Positions 30,150-41,548 of a stretch of DNA of 64,000 bases are shown here, in pieces (the first letter of the stretch is position 1; each line of letters begins with the position of its first letter). The notes beneath the pieces are model-generated. The model was not told the origin of the DNA and did no database searches. It was given only the letters and a program-made list of their open reading frames with translations. Source of the stretch: Candidatus Kinetoplastibacterium crithidii (ex Angomonas deanei ATCC 30255) (lineage in GTDB: Bacteria; Pseudomonadota; Gammaproteobacteria; Burkholderiales; Burkholderiaceae_B); the NCBI RefSeq assembly GCF_000319225.1, contig NC_019815.1:757814-821813 (forward strand), in the 5' to 3' direction. Position numbers and translations under genes: made by a program.

Positions 30150-33100
30150 ATGCCAAAGCGTAAAGACCTAAAAAGCATTCTTATTATTGGAGCTGGTCCT
30201 ATAGTTATAGGCCAAGCTTGTGAGTTTGATTATTCTGGAGCGCAAGCTTGTAAAGCGCTTAAAGCGGAAGGGTTTCGTACTATTCTAGTTAATAGTAACC
30301 CAGCCACTATCATGACAGATCCAGAGACTGCTGATGTAACTTATATAGAACCTATAAATTTTCAAGCTTTAGAGAAAATTATAGAAAAAGAAAGACCTGA
30401 TGCGTTATTACCTACTATGGGTGGTCAGACAGCATTGAATTGTGCTTTAGATTTAGCACATCATGGTATTTTAGATAAATATAATGTTGAGTTAATTGGG
30501 GCAAATGCTGCTGCAATTGAAAAAGCTGAAGATCGTCAAAAATTTAAGCAAGCCATGACAAATATAGGGTTAGAATCTGCTAAATCAGGTATGGCTCATA
30601 GTATGGAAGAGGCTTGGGATGTTCAACGTAATATTGCCTCATCAGGTATTTCTGCTTTTCCTGTTGTAATACGTCCTAGTTTTACAATGGGAGGTTCAGG
30701 AGGCGGTATTGCTTATAATGCAGAAGAATTTGAAGATATTTGTCTTAGAGGCTTAGAAGCCTCACCTACGAATGAACTTTTAATAGAAGAATCTTTGCTT
30801 GGTTGGAAAGAATTTGAAATGGAAGTAATTCGTGATAAGGTTGATAATTGCATAATAATATGTTCCATAGAAAATTTAGATCCAATGGGTGTCCATACTG
30901 GTGATTCTATTACAGTTGCTCCTGCGCAAACATTGACAGACAAAGAATACCAAATTATGAGGAGTGCTTCTATTGCTGTTTTGCGTGAAATAGGAGTGGA
31001 TACAGGTGGATCTAACGTTCAATTCGCTGTAAATCCTAAGAATGGACGCATGGTTGTTATAGAAATGAATCCTCGAGTTTCAAGATCCTCTGCTTTGGCT
31101 TCGAAGGCTACTGGTTTTCCAATAGCTAAAGTAGCAGCCTTGTTAGCTGTTGGGTATACTCTTGATGAGTTGAAAAATGATATAACTGGTGGTTTAACTC
31201 CAGCTTCGTTCGAACCTTCTATTGATTATGTTGTAACAAAGGTTCCAAGATTTGCTTTTGAAAAATTCCCAACAGCTAATTCCAGATTGACAACACAGAT
31301 GAAGTCAGTTGGTGAGGTTATGGCTATTGGTAGAACTTTTCAAGAATCATTCCAAAAAGCTCTTAGAGGTTTAGAGGTTGGTGTAGATGGACTAAATCAG
31401 AAAACAGTCGATTGTGAAACATTGCAAGTAGAACTTGGAGAACCTGGTCCTGAAAGAATATGGTATGTTGCTGATGCTTTTGCTCAAAAATGGACAGTAG
31501 ATGAAGTACATAACATCACGAAGATAGACCCATGGTTTTTAGATCAAATAAAAGAAATAGTAGATATAGAGCTGTCATTAGAAAATTATAATTTGGCTGA
31601 TTTAGATTATAAAACTTTATTTGAACTAAAAAGGAGAGGTTTTTCTGATTCTCGCATAGGTTACTTATTAGATTCGTCTGAATATGAAATAAGAAAATTA
31701 CGTTATGAATTAGGAATTATTCCTGTTTACAAAAGAGTTGATACATGTGCTTCTGAATTTTCTACAAATACTGCTTACATGTATTCTACATATGAGGATG
31801 AATGTGAGTCTAAACCTTCAGCTGATAAACAAAAAGTTATCATTTTAGGCGGTGGTCCTAATAGAATAGGTCAGGGTATTGAATTTGATTATTGTTGCGT
31901 ACATGCTTCTCTTGCTTTACGAGAAGATGGTTATGAAACAATAATGATCAATTGTAACCCTGAAACTGTTTCTACTGATTATGATATTTCTGACAGGTTA
32001 TATTTCGAGCCTTTAACATTAGAAAATGTGCTAGAAATTGTTAATAAAGAAAATCCTATTGGTGTAATAGTTCATTATGGTGGACAAACTCCATTGAAAT
32101 TAGCGAAAGCTTTAGAAGCTAATGGCGTTCCAATTATTGGTACAAGTCCAGAGTCTATCGACATAGCAGAAGATAGGGAAAGATTTCAAAAATTGTTGAA
32201 TAAAATCAACTTAAGGCAACCTCCAAATCGTACAGCTAGAACTGAATCTGAGGCTCTAACTTTAGCTGTGGAAATAGGTTATCCGTTAGTTGTTCGTCCT
32301 AGTTATGTTTTGGGAGGAAGAGCTATGGAAATTGTTCATGAGCAAAATGATCTTGAAAGATATATGAGAGATGCAGTAAAAGTCAGTAATGACTCTCCAG
32401 TATTATTAGATAGGTTTTTAAATCATGCTACTGAAGTAGATGTAGATTGTTTAGCAGATGGGTCTAATTTTTTTATAGCTGGCGTAATGGAGCATATAGA
32501 ACAAGCAGGTGTTCATTCTGGGGACTCTGCATGTAGTTTGCCTCCTTATTCTCTTTCAGAGGAGATTATTTCTGAAATAAAATCTCAAACTGGATTAATA
32601 GCTAAATCCTTAAATGTTAAAGGATTGATGAATATTCAGTTTGCAGTACAAGATGGCGATGTATATGTCTTAGAAGTAAATCCTAGAGCATCTCGTACAG
32701 TTCCATATGTATCAAAGTCTACTGGATTACAATTAGCTAAGGTGGCTGCTAGAATCAAAGTTGGTAAGAGTTTATTGGAACAGAATGTATTAAATGAAAT
32801 TAGTCCTGATTATTTTTCTGTAAAGGAAGCTGTTTTTCCATTTGTTAAGTTTCCAGGAGTGGATACAATTCTTGGTCCTGAGATGAAGTCAACAGGTGAA
32901 GTTATGGGTGTTGGCAAAACATTTGGTGAGGCTTATGTAAAAGCTCAATTAGGTGCTGGAGTAAAATTGCCTAATTCTGGCACTGCCTTTATCAGCGTTA
33001 GAGATCAGGATAAGAATATAGTTGTTGAGATTGCTAAAGGTTTATATGAACTTGGTTTTCAACTCGTTGCTTCCAAAGGTACAGCTCAAAAAATAATTGA

Positions 33101-33389
33101 TGCAGGTCTTCCTGTTAAAATCGTAAATAAGGTTAATGAGGGTCGTCCTCATATTGTAGATATGATTAGAAATGGTGAGATCTCCTTGGTTATTAATACA
33201 GTAGAAGAAAGGAGAAATGCTATTGTTGATTCTAGAATGATTCGTGTTCAGTCTTTAGCTAATCGAGTTACCTGTTTTACAACGGTCTCTGGGGCTCGTG
33301 CTGCTGTTCAGGGTATGCATTATCTAAGAGGTTCTTCAGGAATGCAGGTTTATTCTTTACAAGAATTACATGCTTCTTTACGAAAATAA
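30150..33389 (+). CDS. carB: Carbamoyl-phosphate synthase large subunit
   Basis: CarB makes carbamoyl phosphate from bicarbonate, ammonia and two ATP. The 1079-residue protein has two homologous ATP-grasp halves. The first has [25 protein letters not shown] near 12 and [14 protein letters not shown] near 170. The second has [24 protein letters not shown] near 565 and [14 protein letters not shown] near 715. A C-terminal MGS-like allosteric domain follows (about 945-1079, with [20 protein letters not shown]). The length matches E. coli CarB (1073). A terminator hairpin lies about 75 bases downstream. Confidence 0.98.
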   Translation: MPKRKDLKSILIIGAGPIVIGQACEFDYSGAQACKALKAEGFRTILVNSNPATIMTDPETADVTYIEPINFQALEKIIEKERPDALLPTMGGQTALNCALDLAHHGILDKYNVELIGANAAAIEKAEDRQKFKQAMTNIGLESAKSGMAHSMEEAWDVQRNIASSGISAFPVVIRPSFTMGGSGGGIAYNAEEFEDICLRGLEASPTNELLIEESLLGWKEFEMEVIRDKVDNCIIICSIENLDPMGVHTGDSITVAPAQTLTDKEYQIMRSASIAVLREIGVDTGGSNVQFAVNPKNGRMVVIEMNPRVSRSSALASKATGFPIAKVAALLAVGYTLDELKNDITGGLTPASFEPSIDYVVTKVPRFAFEKFPTANSRLTTQMKSVGEVMAIGRTFQESFQKALRGLEVGVDGLNQKTVDCETLQVELGEPGPERIWYVADAFAQKWTVDEVHNITKIDPWFLDQIKEIVDIELSLENYNLADLDYKTLFELKRRGFSDSRIGYLLDSSEYEIRKLRYELGIIPVYKRVDTCASEFSTNTAYMYSTYEDECESKPSADKQKVIILGGGPNRIGQGIEFDYCCVHASLALREDGYETIMINCNPETVSTDYDISDRLYFEPLTLENVLEIVNKENPIGVIVHYGGQTPLKLAKALEANGVPIIGTSPESIDIAEDRERFQKLLNKINLRQPPNRTARTESEALTLAVEIGYPLVVRPSYVLGGRAMEIVHEQNDLERYMRDAVKVSNDSPVLLDRFLNHATEVDVDCLADGSNFFIAGVMEHIEQAGVHSGDSACSLPPYSLSEEIISEIKSQTGLIAKSLNVKGLMNIQFAVQDGDVYVLEVNPRASRTVPYVSKSTGLQLAKVAARIKVGKSLLEQNVLNEISPDYFSVKEAVFPFVKFPGVDTILGPEMKSTGEVMGVGKTFGEAYVKAQLGAGVKLPNSGTAFISVRDQDKNIVVEIAKGLYELGFQLVASKGTAQKIIDAGLPVKIVNKVNEGRPHIVDMIRNGEISLVINTVEERRNAIVDSRMIRVQSLANRVTCFTTVSGARAAVQGMHYLRGSSGMQVYSLQELHASLRK

Positions 33390-33464
33390 CTATATTGGTT
33401 TATAAAAGTCTATTGTAAACAATTTATTGCAATAATATTTAAAATTGTAGATAATAGCAGGTTG

Positions 33465-33495
33465 AAACCCCGATTCTTATATGAGTCGGGGTTTT
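33465..33495 (+). terminator. Rho-independent terminator after carAB
   Basis: AACCCCGA (33466-33473) pairs with TCGGGGTT (33486-33493) around a 12-base loop. This GC-rich 8-bp stem stands out in an AT-rich spacer and runs into a short TTTT stretch. It separates carAB from greA. Confidence 0.85.
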
Positions 33496-33545
33496 GTATT
33501 TATGATTTATGTTCATAAGTTAATAACTTTATAGGAAAACATATT

Positions 33546-34022
33546 ATGTCTACGATTCCTCTTACAGTTAAAGGAGCAGAATCTTTGCGTAAAGAATTAC
33601 ATCAATTGAAGACAGAGGAAAGACCATTAGTAATTAACGCAATAGCTGAAGCACGTTCACATGGAGATCTTTCAGAAAATGCAGAATATGATGCAGCTCG
33701 TGAGCGTCAAGGTTTTATTGAAAGCCGTATTTCCAATTTAGAATCAATTCTTTCGAATGCTCAAATCATTGATCCTACAAGCATTGCATCAGAAGGGAGG
33801 GTGGTTTTCGGAGCTACTGTTTGCATCGAAGATATAGCTTCTCGTCAAAGACATTCCTATCAAATAGTTGGAGATGCTGAAGCTGATATTAAATTAAATT
33901 TGATATCTATTTCCAGCCCGATGGCTAGAGCAATGATAGGTAAAGAAGAAGGAGACATAATAGACGTAAAAGCTCCATCTGGAAATTATGAGTATGAGAT
34001 TATAGAAATCAATTATGTCTAG
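33546..34022 (+). CDS. greA: Transcription elongation factor GreA
   Basis: GreA rescues backtracked RNA polymerase by stimulating cleavage of the nascent RNA. The 158-residue protein has the N-terminal coiled coil with the catalytic tip motif [18 protein letters not shown] near 40 and the C-terminal FKBP-like domain with FGATVCIED and [16 protein letters not shown]. The length is exactly that of E. coli GreA. It lies between carB and the rlmE-ftsH block, as in many proteobacteria. Confidence 0.97.
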   Translation: MSTIPLTVKGAESLRKELHQLKTEERPLVINAIAEARSHGDLSENAEYDAARERQGFIESRISNLESILSNAQIIDPTSIASEGRVVFGATVCIEDIASRQRHSYQIVGDAEADIKLNLISISSPMARAMIGKEEGDIIDVKAPSGNYEYEIIEINYV

Positions 34023-34039
34023 ATTTAAATCTATTTTGA

Positions 34040-34080
34040 GGCAAAAGGATAATTCCAGTTTTTAGAAAAATTCTTTTGCC
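34040..34080. terminator. Hairpin between convergent greA and yhbY
   Basis: GGCAAAAG (34040-34047) and CTTTTGCC (34073-34080) are exact complements enclosing an AT-rich 25-base interior. The position between two converging genes suggests a bidirectional terminator. The loop is long and the T-runs are modest, so confidence is moderate. Confidence 0.5.
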
Positions 34081-34085
34081 ATGTT

Positions 34086-34388
34086 TTATAGGTAGGATTG
34101 TTCTGTTAAGTTATCTTCTCTTTCTTTGTAAATAACACAAGTCTTTCCTATCTGTTGAATTAGTTGGCATTTAATATCTTTGCATATGGTTTCTATAATT
34201 TGTAGCCGATCTGATTTTTCTTTTCCATGGATTTTTAATTTTATAAGTTCGTGCGCTTTGATTGTAAAGTTAATTTCTTTCAGGACTTCTTGCGTAATTC
34301 CTTTATATCCTACTGTTACTGTAGGCTTTAATTTATGTGCAAGATTATTTAGTTTGGTGCGTTTGTTGTGAATGGAATTTTTATTCAT
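34086..34388 (-). CDS. yhbY: Ribosome assembly RNA-binding protein YhbY (CRM domain)
   Basis: YhbY proteins bind pre-50S particles. This 100-residue product is essentially one CRM domain: KLNNLAHKLKPTVTVGYKGITQEVLKEI, with the conserved GxxG-like GYKG loop, followed by HELIKLKIHGKEK and later DIKCQLIQQIGKTCVIYK. It is divergent from rlmE with only 22 bases between starts, a typical proteobacterial arrangement of two ribosome-maturation genes. Confidence 0.93.
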   Translation of the reverse strand: MNKNSIHNKRTKLNNLAHKLKPTVTVGYKGITQEVLKEINFTIKAHELIKLKIHGKEKSDRLQIIETICKDIKCQLIQQIGKTCVIYKEREDNLTEQSYL

Positions 34389-34410
34389 ATATGTTTGAGG
34401 TCTTATAATA

Positions 34411-35046
34411 ATGTCAAAATATAAATCATCTAAGAAATGGGTAAAAGAACATATTGCAGATCCTTATGTAAAGCTTGCACAAAAGTTTGATTATAGAGCA
34501 CGTTCAGCCTTCAAGCTAATTGAGATAATAGAGACACTCAAAATAAATTTTGCAAGCAATAAAATAGTAGTAGATCTAGGTTCTTCTCCAGGTAGTTGGT
34601 CTCAGGTAATGCGCAACAAGATGATTCTACCAAATGGTAACATAAATGGAAGGATTATTGCATTAGATATATTATCGATGGAACCAATTTCTGGTGTTGA
34701 TTTTATACAAGGAGATTTTAGAGATGTAGAAATACAAGAAATATTAAAAAATACTTTGTATAATCAACTAGTAGATATTGTAATTTCTGATATGGCCCCC
34801 AATTTAACAGGTATTGCTAGTGCAGATAGTGCAAGAGTTCAAGATGTTTGTGAGTTGGCTATGAGTTTCTCTGTAGATAATTTAAAAAGCAATGGTGTTA
34901 TGATAGTCAAAGCTTTTCATGGCGCTGGTTTTTCGCAAATTGTACACTTATACAAGAAATTTTTTAAAAAAGTTGTCGAGTTTAAGCCTAAAGCTTCTCG
35001 TGACAGGTCATCAGAGACTTTTTTAATAGCACAAAATCTCAAGTAA
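34411..35046 (+). CDS. rlmE: 23S rRNA (uridine2552-2'-O)-methyltransferase RlmE (FtsJ)
   Basis: RlmE methylates U2552 in the A-loop of 23S rRNA late in 50S assembly. The 211-residue Rossmann methyltransferase has RSAFKLIEI with the first catalytic Lys near 35, the SAM motif VVDLGSSPGSWSQV near 55, VISDMAPNLTG with the catalytic Asp near 125, and VKAFHG with the second Lys near 165. The length agrees with E. coli RlmE (209). ftsH follows from its own promoter. Confidence 0.96.
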   Translation: MSKYKSSKKWVKEHIADPYVKLAQKFDYRARSAFKLIEIIETLKINFASNKIVVDLGSSPGSWSQVMRNKMILPNGNINGRIIALDILSMEPISGVDFIQGDFRDVEIQEILKNTLYNQLVDIVISDMAPNLTGIASADSARVQDVCELAMSFSVDNLKSNGVMIVKAFHGAGFSQIVHLYKKFFKKVVEFKPKASRDRSSETFLIAQNLK

Positions 35047-35106
35047 GCATATTGATGGTTTTAAAAAAATATTAATTTTTGATTAAAACAATTATTCCTA
35101 TATGTT

Positions 35107-35135
35107 TTGAATGATATAATTATAACTAGTATAAT
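35107..35135 (+). promoter_or_regulatory. Candidate sigma-70-type promoter for ftsH
   Basis: TTGAAT (35107-35112) and a perfect TATAAT (35130-35135) are separated by 17 bases. Transcription would begin near 35142, leaving a leader of about 110 bases before the preferred TTG start of ftsH at 35253. Confidence 0.65.
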
Positions 35136-35252
35136 ATATCTCTATATGTTTGTTTCTTATTCTATTTTTAGAATCAGAATTTTTATTTTATGTTGACTCC
35201 CTCCAAAGGGTCTAATGTAGCTAATTTTGTAATTGTAAGCAGGAGTTCTACT

Positions 35253-37100
35253 TTGAATAGTTCTTTTTCAAAAGTTACAGTATGGATAGGAATAGCCCTA
35301 GTGCTTTTTACTGTATTTAAACATTTTGACGGACGTAGTAGGTTTCAAGAGAACTATACCTATACTCATTTTATGGATGATGTTCGTTCAGGACATATTA
35401 AAAAAGTCGAAGTACAAGGTGATGTTTTGCGTGTATTGTCCGACAATGGGCGAATCTATTCTGTAGTATCTCCTGGAGATTTATGGATGGTTTCTGACTT
35501 ATTGAAAAACAATGTACAGGTTATTGCTAAGCCTAGAGAAGAGCCTTCATTTTTAGTAAGCGTTTTTGTTTCATGGTTTCCTATGCTTTTATTGATAGGT
35601 ATATGGGTATTCTTTATGAGACAAATGCAAGGTGGAGGTAAAGGTGGAGCTTTTAGTTTTGGTAAGTCTAGAGCGAAAATGTTAGATGATTCTAATAATA
35701 ATACTACATTTGCTGATGTAGCTGGATGTGATGAAGCAAAGGAAGAAGTTCAGGAATTAGTCGACTTTTTGAAAGAGCCAACTAAATTCCAAGTTTTAGG
35801 TGGTCGTATACCTAAAGGTGTGCTGATGGTTGGTTCTCCTGGAACTGGAAAAACATTATTAGCTAGAGCGATAGCAGGGGAAGCCAAAGTTCCTTTTTTT
35901 AGCATTTCTGGATCTGACTTTGTCGAAATGTTTGTTGGCGTTGGTGCTTCTCGTGTAAGAGATATGTTTGAAAACGCAAAAAAACATGCTCCATGTATAA
36001 TTTTTATTGATGAAATAGATGCAGTTGGTAGACAGCGAGGTGCAGGTGTAGGTGGTGGTAATGATGAAAGAGAGCAAACTCTTAATCAAATGCTGGTTGA
36101 AATGGATGGATTTGAAACAGGTCAAGGTGTTGTGGTTGTGGCGGCAACTAATAGACCTGATGTTTTAGATCCAGCGTTACTTAGACCAGGTCGTTTTGAT
36201 AGGCAAGTAGTTGTTCCTTTGCCTGATATTAGAGGCAGAGAACAAATATTAAATGTTCATATGAAACAAGTTCCTTTATCTGAAGATGTTGATTCTTCTA
36301 TTATAGCTCGTGGAACCCCAGGTTTTTCTGGTGCTGATTTAGCTAATTTAGTTAATGAGGCAGCTTTATTTGCAGCTAGAAGAAATGCAAAAAAAGTAGA
36401 AATGTTGGATTTTGAAAAAGCTAAAGATAAAATCATAATGGGTTCAGAAAGAAGGTCTATTGTCATGCCAGAAGAGGAACGTCGCAATACTGCTTATCAT
36501 GAATCTGGTCATGCTGTTGTAGCAAAATTTTTACCAAAAACAGATCCTGTTCATAAAGTCACAATCATTCCTAGAGGTTTAGCTTTAGGAGTAACTATGC
36601 AATTGCCAGAACATGATCGTTATAGCATGGATAAAAATCGGTTATTGAATATGATTTCAGTGTTATTTGGTGGTCGTATTGCTGAGGAGATATTTATGAA
36701 TCAAATGACTACAGGAGCCTCTAATGATTTTGAGAGAGCTACTTCCATTGCTAGGGATATTGTTACTAGATATGGAATGTCTAAAGAATTAGGCCCAATG
36801 ATATATGCTGATAATGAGAATGAGGTCTTTTTAGGTCGTAGTGTGACTAAGACAGTACATGTTTCAGAAGCTACCATGCAAAAAGTTGATAATGAAATTA
36901 GAAAAATTATAGATGAACAGTACAATATTGCAAGAAATATTATAGAGTCCAATCATGACGTTGTTGAAAATATGGCTTTAGCCTTATTGGATATAGAAAC
37001 AATTAATGCAGATCAGATTGATGCAATTGTTTCTAGAAAGATAACCAAGGATGATAATGGCAAGATTGTATTTATTGATTCTAGTAAATATAGTTCTTGA
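35253..37100 (+). CDS. ftsH: ATP-dependent zinc metalloprotease FtsH
   Basis: FtsH is a membrane-anchored AAA+ protease that degrades regulators and misassembled membrane proteins. I start it at the TTG at 35253, which follows AGGAG by seven bases and gives [13 protein letters not shown], the usual N-terminus (615 residues). An ATG at 35190 would add 21 atypical residues. Two membrane segments (about 7-25 and 105-125) flank a periplasmic domain. Next come Walker A GSPGTGKT near 195, Walker B IIFIDEID, the second-region-of-homology motif [21 protein letters not shown], and the zinc site HESGH near 415. folP and glmM follow, as in E. coli. Confidence 0.96.
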   Translation: MNSSFSKVTVWIGIALVLFTVFKHFDGRSRFQENYTYTHFMDDVRSGHIKKVEVQGDVLRVLSDNGRIYSVVSPGDLWMVSDLLKNNVQVIAKPREEPSFLVSVFVSWFPMLLLIGIWVFFMRQMQGGGKGGAFSFGKSRAKMLDDSNNNTTFADVAGCDEAKEEVQELVDFLKEPTKFQVLGGRIPKGVLMVGSPGTGKTLLARAIAGEAKVPFFSISGSDFVEMFVGVGASRVRDMFENAKKHAPCIIFIDEIDAVGRQRGAGVGGGNDEREQTLNQMLVEMDGFETGQGVVVVAATNRPDVLDPALLRPGRFDRQVVVPLPDIRGREQILNVHMKQVPLSEDVDSSIIARGTPGFSGADLANLVNEAALFAARRNAKKVEMLDFEKAKDKIIMGSERRSIVMPEEERRNTAYHESGHAVVAKFLPKTDPVHKVTIIPRGLALGVTMQLPEHDRYSMDKNRLLNMISVLFGGRIAEEIFMNQMTTGASNDFERATSIARDIVTRYGMSKELGPMIYADNENEVFLGRSVTKTVHVSEATMQKVDNEIRKIIDEQYNIARNIIESNHDVVENMALALLDIETINADQIDAIVSRKITKDDNGKIVFIDSSKYSS

Positions 37101-37136
37101 TATTTGTATTTAACCCATAGTTTTTGGTTTATTCTT

Positions 37137-37979
37137 ATGAGTTTTGGTAGTAAAAAAATTAGGTGTGGGCGTTTTGTGATTGATTATTCAAATCCTGTTG
37201 TTATGGGCATCTTAAATGTTACTCCTGATTCTTTTTCAGATGCTGGGAAATATTACTCATACAAGAATGCTATATCTCATGCTGAAAAGATGATTAATGA
37301 AGGGGTGGATATAATAGATATAGGAGCCGAGTCCACAAGACCTGGTTCTTTGCCGGTTCCGAAAGATGAAGAATTGAAGCGTTTGTTACCTGTAATTAGA
37401 TGCTTGTTGAAATATGATATTCCTTTATCTATAGACACTTATAAACCGGAAGTAATGCAAGTTGTTCTTGATGAAGGTGTTGATTTAATAAATGACGTAT
37501 ATGGTTTTTGTTCATCAAAGGCTATAGATGTAGTCTCTTCTTATAATTGTGCTCTTTGTGTAATGCATATGAAAGGGGATCCTTTTAATATGCAAGATAA
37601 TATTCTCGATGTTGATATCGTTAGTAATGTTTATAATTTTTTTAGTAGAATTATTAATGAATTTATTAGTAAAAAAATAAGTTTGGATAGAGTAATATTA
37701 GATCCAGGCATAGGGTTTGGGAAGACTTTTTATCAAAATCTTACTCTGATAAAAAAACTAGAGGCCTTTCGTTATAATAGCTTGCCTATTTTGGTGGGTT
37801 TGTCGAGAAAATCATTTATCGGTAGTATTATAGGGCATGATCCATCAGATCGTTTATTTGGTAGTATATCTGCTATGTTAGCATCTATTTCTCATGGTGC
37901 TAATTTTGTAAGAGTCCATGATGTTGCTGCGACTAGAGAATCTATAAAAGTCTGGCAGGCTATAAATCAGAGTTCTTGA
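37137..37979 (+). CDS. folP: Dihydropteroate synthase
   Basis: FolP condenses 4-aminobenzoate with dihydropterin diphosphate in folate synthesis and is the sulfonamide target. The 280-residue protein has VMGILNVTPDSFSDAG near 22, DIGAESTRPGS near 65, SIDTYKPEV near 95, LINDVYG, LDPGIGFGK near 195, and VGLSRKSFIG near 220. I choose the ATG at 37137. A TTG at 37104 would add 11 hydrophobic residues. It is tightly packed between ftsH and glmM. Confidence 0.95.
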   Translation: MSFGSKKIRCGRFVIDYSNPVVMGILNVTPDSFSDAGKYYSYKNAISHAEKMINEGVDIIDIGAESTRPGSLPVPKDEELKRLLPVIRCLLKYDIPLSIDTYKPEVMQVVLDEGVDLINDVYGFCSSKAIDVVSSYNCALCVMHMKGDPFNMQDNILDVDIVSNVYNFFSRIINEFISKKISLDRVILDPGIGFGKTFYQNLTLIKKLEAFRYNSLPILVGLSRKSFIGSIIGHDPSDRLFGSISAMLASISHGANFVRVHDVAATRESIKVWQAINQSS

Positions 37980-37982
37980 TTT

Positions 37983-39323
37983 ATGTATAAAAATAAATAT
38001 TTTGGTACAGATGGTATTAGAGGTCTAGTAGGTGGTTCATTGATAAATATTGAATTTGCCTTTAGACTAGGCTTTGCAGCCGGCCTCGTTTTTGCTGATA
38101 GGTATAACAATTGTAATAAAGCGGTTATTATTACTAGAGATACTAGATCTTCTAGTAGCATGTTAGAATCTGCGATACAAACTGGTTTTTTAGCTTCAGG
38201 TGTAGATGTTTTTATAGCTGATTCATATCCTATGCCTACTTCTTCTGCATCTTTTCTTGTAAAGTCTTTAAATGTTTTAGCTGGAGTTGTTGTTAGTGCT
38301 TCTCATAATCCATATCATTATAATGGGTTTAAATTTTTTTCCCATGATGGGTTTAAACTTTCTGAAGAAGTAGAAATAGAAATAGAACGCAGAATAGACG
38401 AATGCAAACTAGATATTAGTTATGCTAATAAATTTGGCCAGTCGAGGCTTCTAAAAACTTCTGTAAACCAATACATCAGATTTTGCCAAGATAGTTTTCC
38501 TGATAATCTGAGTCTTAGAGGATTGAGGATTGTTGTTGATGCAGCAAATGGTTCTGCTTATAAGATAGCACCAACTGTATTTAAAAATCTTGGTGCAGAA
38601 GTCTATTCAATAGGAGTTGATCCTGATGGTTTTAATATAAATGATGGAGTAGGCTCTTTATCTACAGAACTTTTATCAGATACAGTAGTAAAAAATAAGG
38701 CAGATTTAGGAATAGCTTTAGATGGTGATTCAGACAGGGTAAAGATATTGGACTCAAAAGGAACTGAATTTGCTGGAGATGAACTGTTGTATGTAATAAT
38801 CAAAGATCGTTTGCTTTTTAATAGAGTAGAAGGTGTGGTTGGAACTTGTATGACCAACTATGGTTTTGAATTGCAGATGAGGAAATTAGGAATTGGTTTT
38901 GATAGAGCAAATGTTGGTGATCGTAGTGTTACTGAGCAGTTGAATAAGAGAGGATGGTTATATGGTGGAGAGAATTCTGGCCATATAGTTTGTTTAGATT
39001 ATCATACTACTGGAGATGGGATAATAGCAGCATTGCAAGTGTTGGCTGCTATAGTAAGATCACAGGAAAATCTATCAAGTATATTATCTGATTTGCATAT
39101 GTATTCACAAAAAATTATTAATATTCCGTGGGATACTACACTTAGTTGGGAAGACAATAATTCTTTGAAATCTATTTTTGAAGTTGTTAAGAAAGAATTA
39201 GATGGAAGAGGTAGAATTCTTATAAGAAAATCTGGAACAGAACCAGTTTTGCGTGTCATGGTAGAGGCTGAACAAATGGTTTTGGTGGAAGAAAGTATTT
39301 CCAAAATCATATCCTGCATTTAA
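37983..39323 (+). CDS. glmM: Phosphoglucosamine mutase
   Basis: GlmM interconverts glucosamine 6-phosphate and 1-phosphate on the way to UDP-GlcNAc for peptidoglycan and lipid A. The 446-residue protein has the N-terminal KYFGTDGIRG, the phosphoserine loop VVSASHNPYHYNGFKFF near 100, the metal site ALDGDSDRVK near 243, GENSGHIVCLDY near 330, and the phosphate-binding RKSGTEPVLRVMVEA near 415. It starts four bases after the folP stop. Confidence 0.97.
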   Translation: MYKNKYFGTDGIRGLVGGSLINIEFAFRLGFAAGLVFADRYNNCNKAVIITRDTRSSSSMLESAIQTGFLASGVDVFIADSYPMPTSSASFLVKSLNVLAGVVVSASHNPYHYNGFKFFSHDGFKLSEEVEIEIERRIDECKLDISYANKFGQSRLLKTSVNQYIRFCQDSFPDNLSLRGLRIVVDAANGSAYKIAPTVFKNLGAEVYSIGVDPDGFNINDGVGSLSTELLSDTVVKNKADLGIALDGDSDRVKILDSKGTEFAGDELLYVIIKDRLLFNRVEGVVGTCMTNYGFELQMRKLGIGFDRANVGDRSVTEQLNKRGWLYGGENSGHIVCLDYHTTGDGIIAALQVLAAIVRSQENLSSILSDLHMYSQKIINIPWDTTLSWEDNNSLKSIFEVVKKELDGRGRILIRKSGTEPVLRVMVEAEQMVLVEESISKIISCI

Positions 39324-39448
39324 TGCTATTCTAAGATATATTTTATTATTAATGATTTTAAATGTCATTGTTTGAAGCTTGTCAAACAAGCTATACTCAT
39401 ATTAAAGTTAATTGATTTTTCATGCAATGATGGTTTTGTAAAAAATAT

Positions 39449-41527
39449 ATGCTAAATTCTTTCTCTAAAGATTCTTTATTTTTAAATAGAGATCTATCTT
39501 TCTTAAAATTTAATTCACGTGTTCTTAATCTTGCAGAAAGTTCAAGTTATCCTCTTTTAGAACGTCTGAAATATGTTTGTATAGTCAGTCTAAATTTGGA
39601 TGAGTTTTTTGAAATAAGGATAGCTTCATTAAAGGAACAGCAACGATTACACCCAGATTTGGATAGTACTTATGGAGTAACACTATTTGAAGAGTTTTTT
39701 AAAATACAGCAGGAAATTCACTTTATAGTCGATAAACAATACGATATTCTTCAAAATTATATTGTACCTGAATTATTGTCAAATGATGTTTCTATACCGT
39801 ATATTTTTGATTGGAATGAAAATCAAAAAAATTGGGCGAAAGAAGTTTTTATTAACGAAGTAATGCCATTATTAACTCCAATAGGTTTAGATCCTGCTCA
39901 TCCTTTTCCTATGGTTTATAATAAAAGTCTTAATTTTATAGTTTCATTATCAGGAATAGATGCATTTGGTAGGCAAGCTTCTATAGCTATAGTGCAAATG
40001 CCGAAAGCATTACCAAGATTAATAAAAATGCCTATAACTATATCTAATCATAAATATAGTTATGTTATGTTGACATCTTTATTGAAGGCATTTATAGGAG
40101 AGTTATTTCCGGGGTTGGTAATCAATGGTTGTTACCAATGGCGTGTTACAAGAAATAGTAATTTATTTGTCGATGAAGAAGAAGTGACTAATTTAAGATT
40201 GGCCTTACAAGGGGAGTTATCTCAAAGACATTTTGGGGCGGCAGTAAGACTTGAGATAGATGAGTCAACTCCTGATTTATTAAAGTCTTTCTTGCAAAAA
40301 GAATTTTCTTTATCTTCATACGACCTGTATACAGTAAAAGGTCCTGTTAACATTTCTAGACTTATTCAAATTTGTAGCATTAAAGAACTGCAGCATTTAG
40401 CATTTAAAACATATATCCCATCTATACCAACTCCATTTCGCTTAGCAAAAGACAAGCCTAATGTATTATTTAATTTTTTGAAAAAACAAGATGTTTTGCT
40501 TCATCATCCATATCAATCTTTCCAGCCAGTTATTGATTTTTTAACAGCAGCCTCGTTAGACCCTGAAGTCGTTGCTATTAAACAAACTATCTATCGTACA
40601 GGTGAAGATTCAGAGTTGATGAAAATTTTATTATTAGCTGCTCGTATGGGTAAAGAAGTAACAGTTGTGGTGGAATTAATGGCTAGATTTGATGAGCAAA
40701 CAAATATTAATTGGGCAGCTAAATTAGAAGAAGTCGGAGCTCATGTGGTTTATGGTGTTGTTTCTTATAAAACACATGCTAAAATGGCTTTGATTTTACG
40801 TAGAGAAAAAGGTCTATTGAATAGGTATGCTCACTTAAGCACAGGTAATTATCATCCTCACACTTCGAATTCATATACAGACTTTGGTGTTATTACATCT
40901 GATCCTAGATTATGCGAAGATGTTGATAAGGTTTTTTTTCAACTAACAGGACTCGGATCACGTTTGCCCATGAATTATCTTTTATGTTCTCCTTTTACGC
41001 TACATGATGGAATTATTGCGATGATAAGAAAGGAATCTGAAATAGCAAATAAAGGTAGACCAGCAAAAATAATGGCTAAAATGAATTCCTTATTGGAACC
41101 AGAGATAATAAAAGAGCTTTATAAAGCTAGTGATGCTGGTGTTCAAATAGATTTGATTGTTAGAGGGGTTTGTGCCTTAAGGGCTGGTATTCCAGGCTTG
41201 TCTGAGAATATAAGAGTTCGTTCTATCTTAGGAAGATTTTTAGAGCATTCAAGAGTTTTTTATTTTTATTCAGATGGGGAAGAAAAATTATTTTTATCAT
41301 CTGCTGATTGGATGGAAAGGAATTTTTTCAGAAGAGTAGAAGTTGCTTTTCCAATTGTGAATGTTAGCATAAAGAAAAGGATTATCGAAGAAGCTTTTTC
41401 TTATGGATTAAAAGAGAGTGAGTTTGCTTGGGAGCAATATGATGGTGAGTATTTTAAAGTCTTAAATAATCAAAATGAATTAAGCTTTAGTTCTCAAAAT
41501 TATCTTATGGATGTTTTTAGGTCATGA
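39449..41527 (+). CDS. ppk: Polyphosphate kinase 1
   Basis: Ppk1 reversibly makes polyphosphate from ATP. The 692-residue protein is full length. It starts with FLNRDLSFLKFNSRVL, typical of the N-domain, and has DEFFEIR. The catalytic PLD-like regions contain the autophosphorylated histidine in SYKTHAKMALILRRE near 445, NYHPHTS, and the second histidine in LEHSRVFYF near 600, followed by SSADWMERN. Retention with the PiT phosphate carrier suggests phosphate storage is still in use. Confidence 0.97.
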   Translation: MLNSFSKDSLFLNRDLSFLKFNSRVLNLAESSSYPLLERLKYVCIVSLNLDEFFEIRIASLKEQQRLHPDLDSTYGVTLFEEFFKIQQEIHFIVDKQYDILQNYIVPELLSNDVSIPYIFDWNENQKNWAKEVFINEVMPLLTPIGLDPAHPFPMVYNKSLNFIVSLSGIDAFGRQASIAIVQMPKALPRLIKMPITISNHKYSYVMLTSLLKAFIGELFPGLVINGCYQWRVTRNSNLFVDEEEVTNLRLALQGELSQRHFGAAVRLEIDESTPDLLKSFLQKEFSLSSYDLYTVKGPVNISRLIQICSIKELQHLAFKTYIPSIPTPFRLAKDKPNVLFNFLKKQDVLLHHPYQSFQPVIDFLTAASLDPEVVAIKQTIYRTGEDSELMKILLLAARMGKEVTVVVELMARFDEQTNINWAAKLEEVGAHVVYGVVSYKTHAKMALILRREKGLLNRYAHLSTGNYHPHTSNSYTDFGVITSDPRLCEDVDKVFFQLTGLGSRLPMNYLLCSPFTLHDGIIAMIRKESEIANKGRPAKIMAKMNSLLEPEIIKELYKASDAGVQIDLIVRGVCALRAGIPGLSENIRVRSILGRFLEHSRVFYFYSDGEEKLFLSSADWMERNFFRRVEVAFPIVNVSIKKRIIEEAFSYGLKESEFAWEQYDGEYFKVLNNQNELSFSSQNYLMDVFRS

Positions 41528-41548
41528 TGCCATTTTTTTATAAAATAT

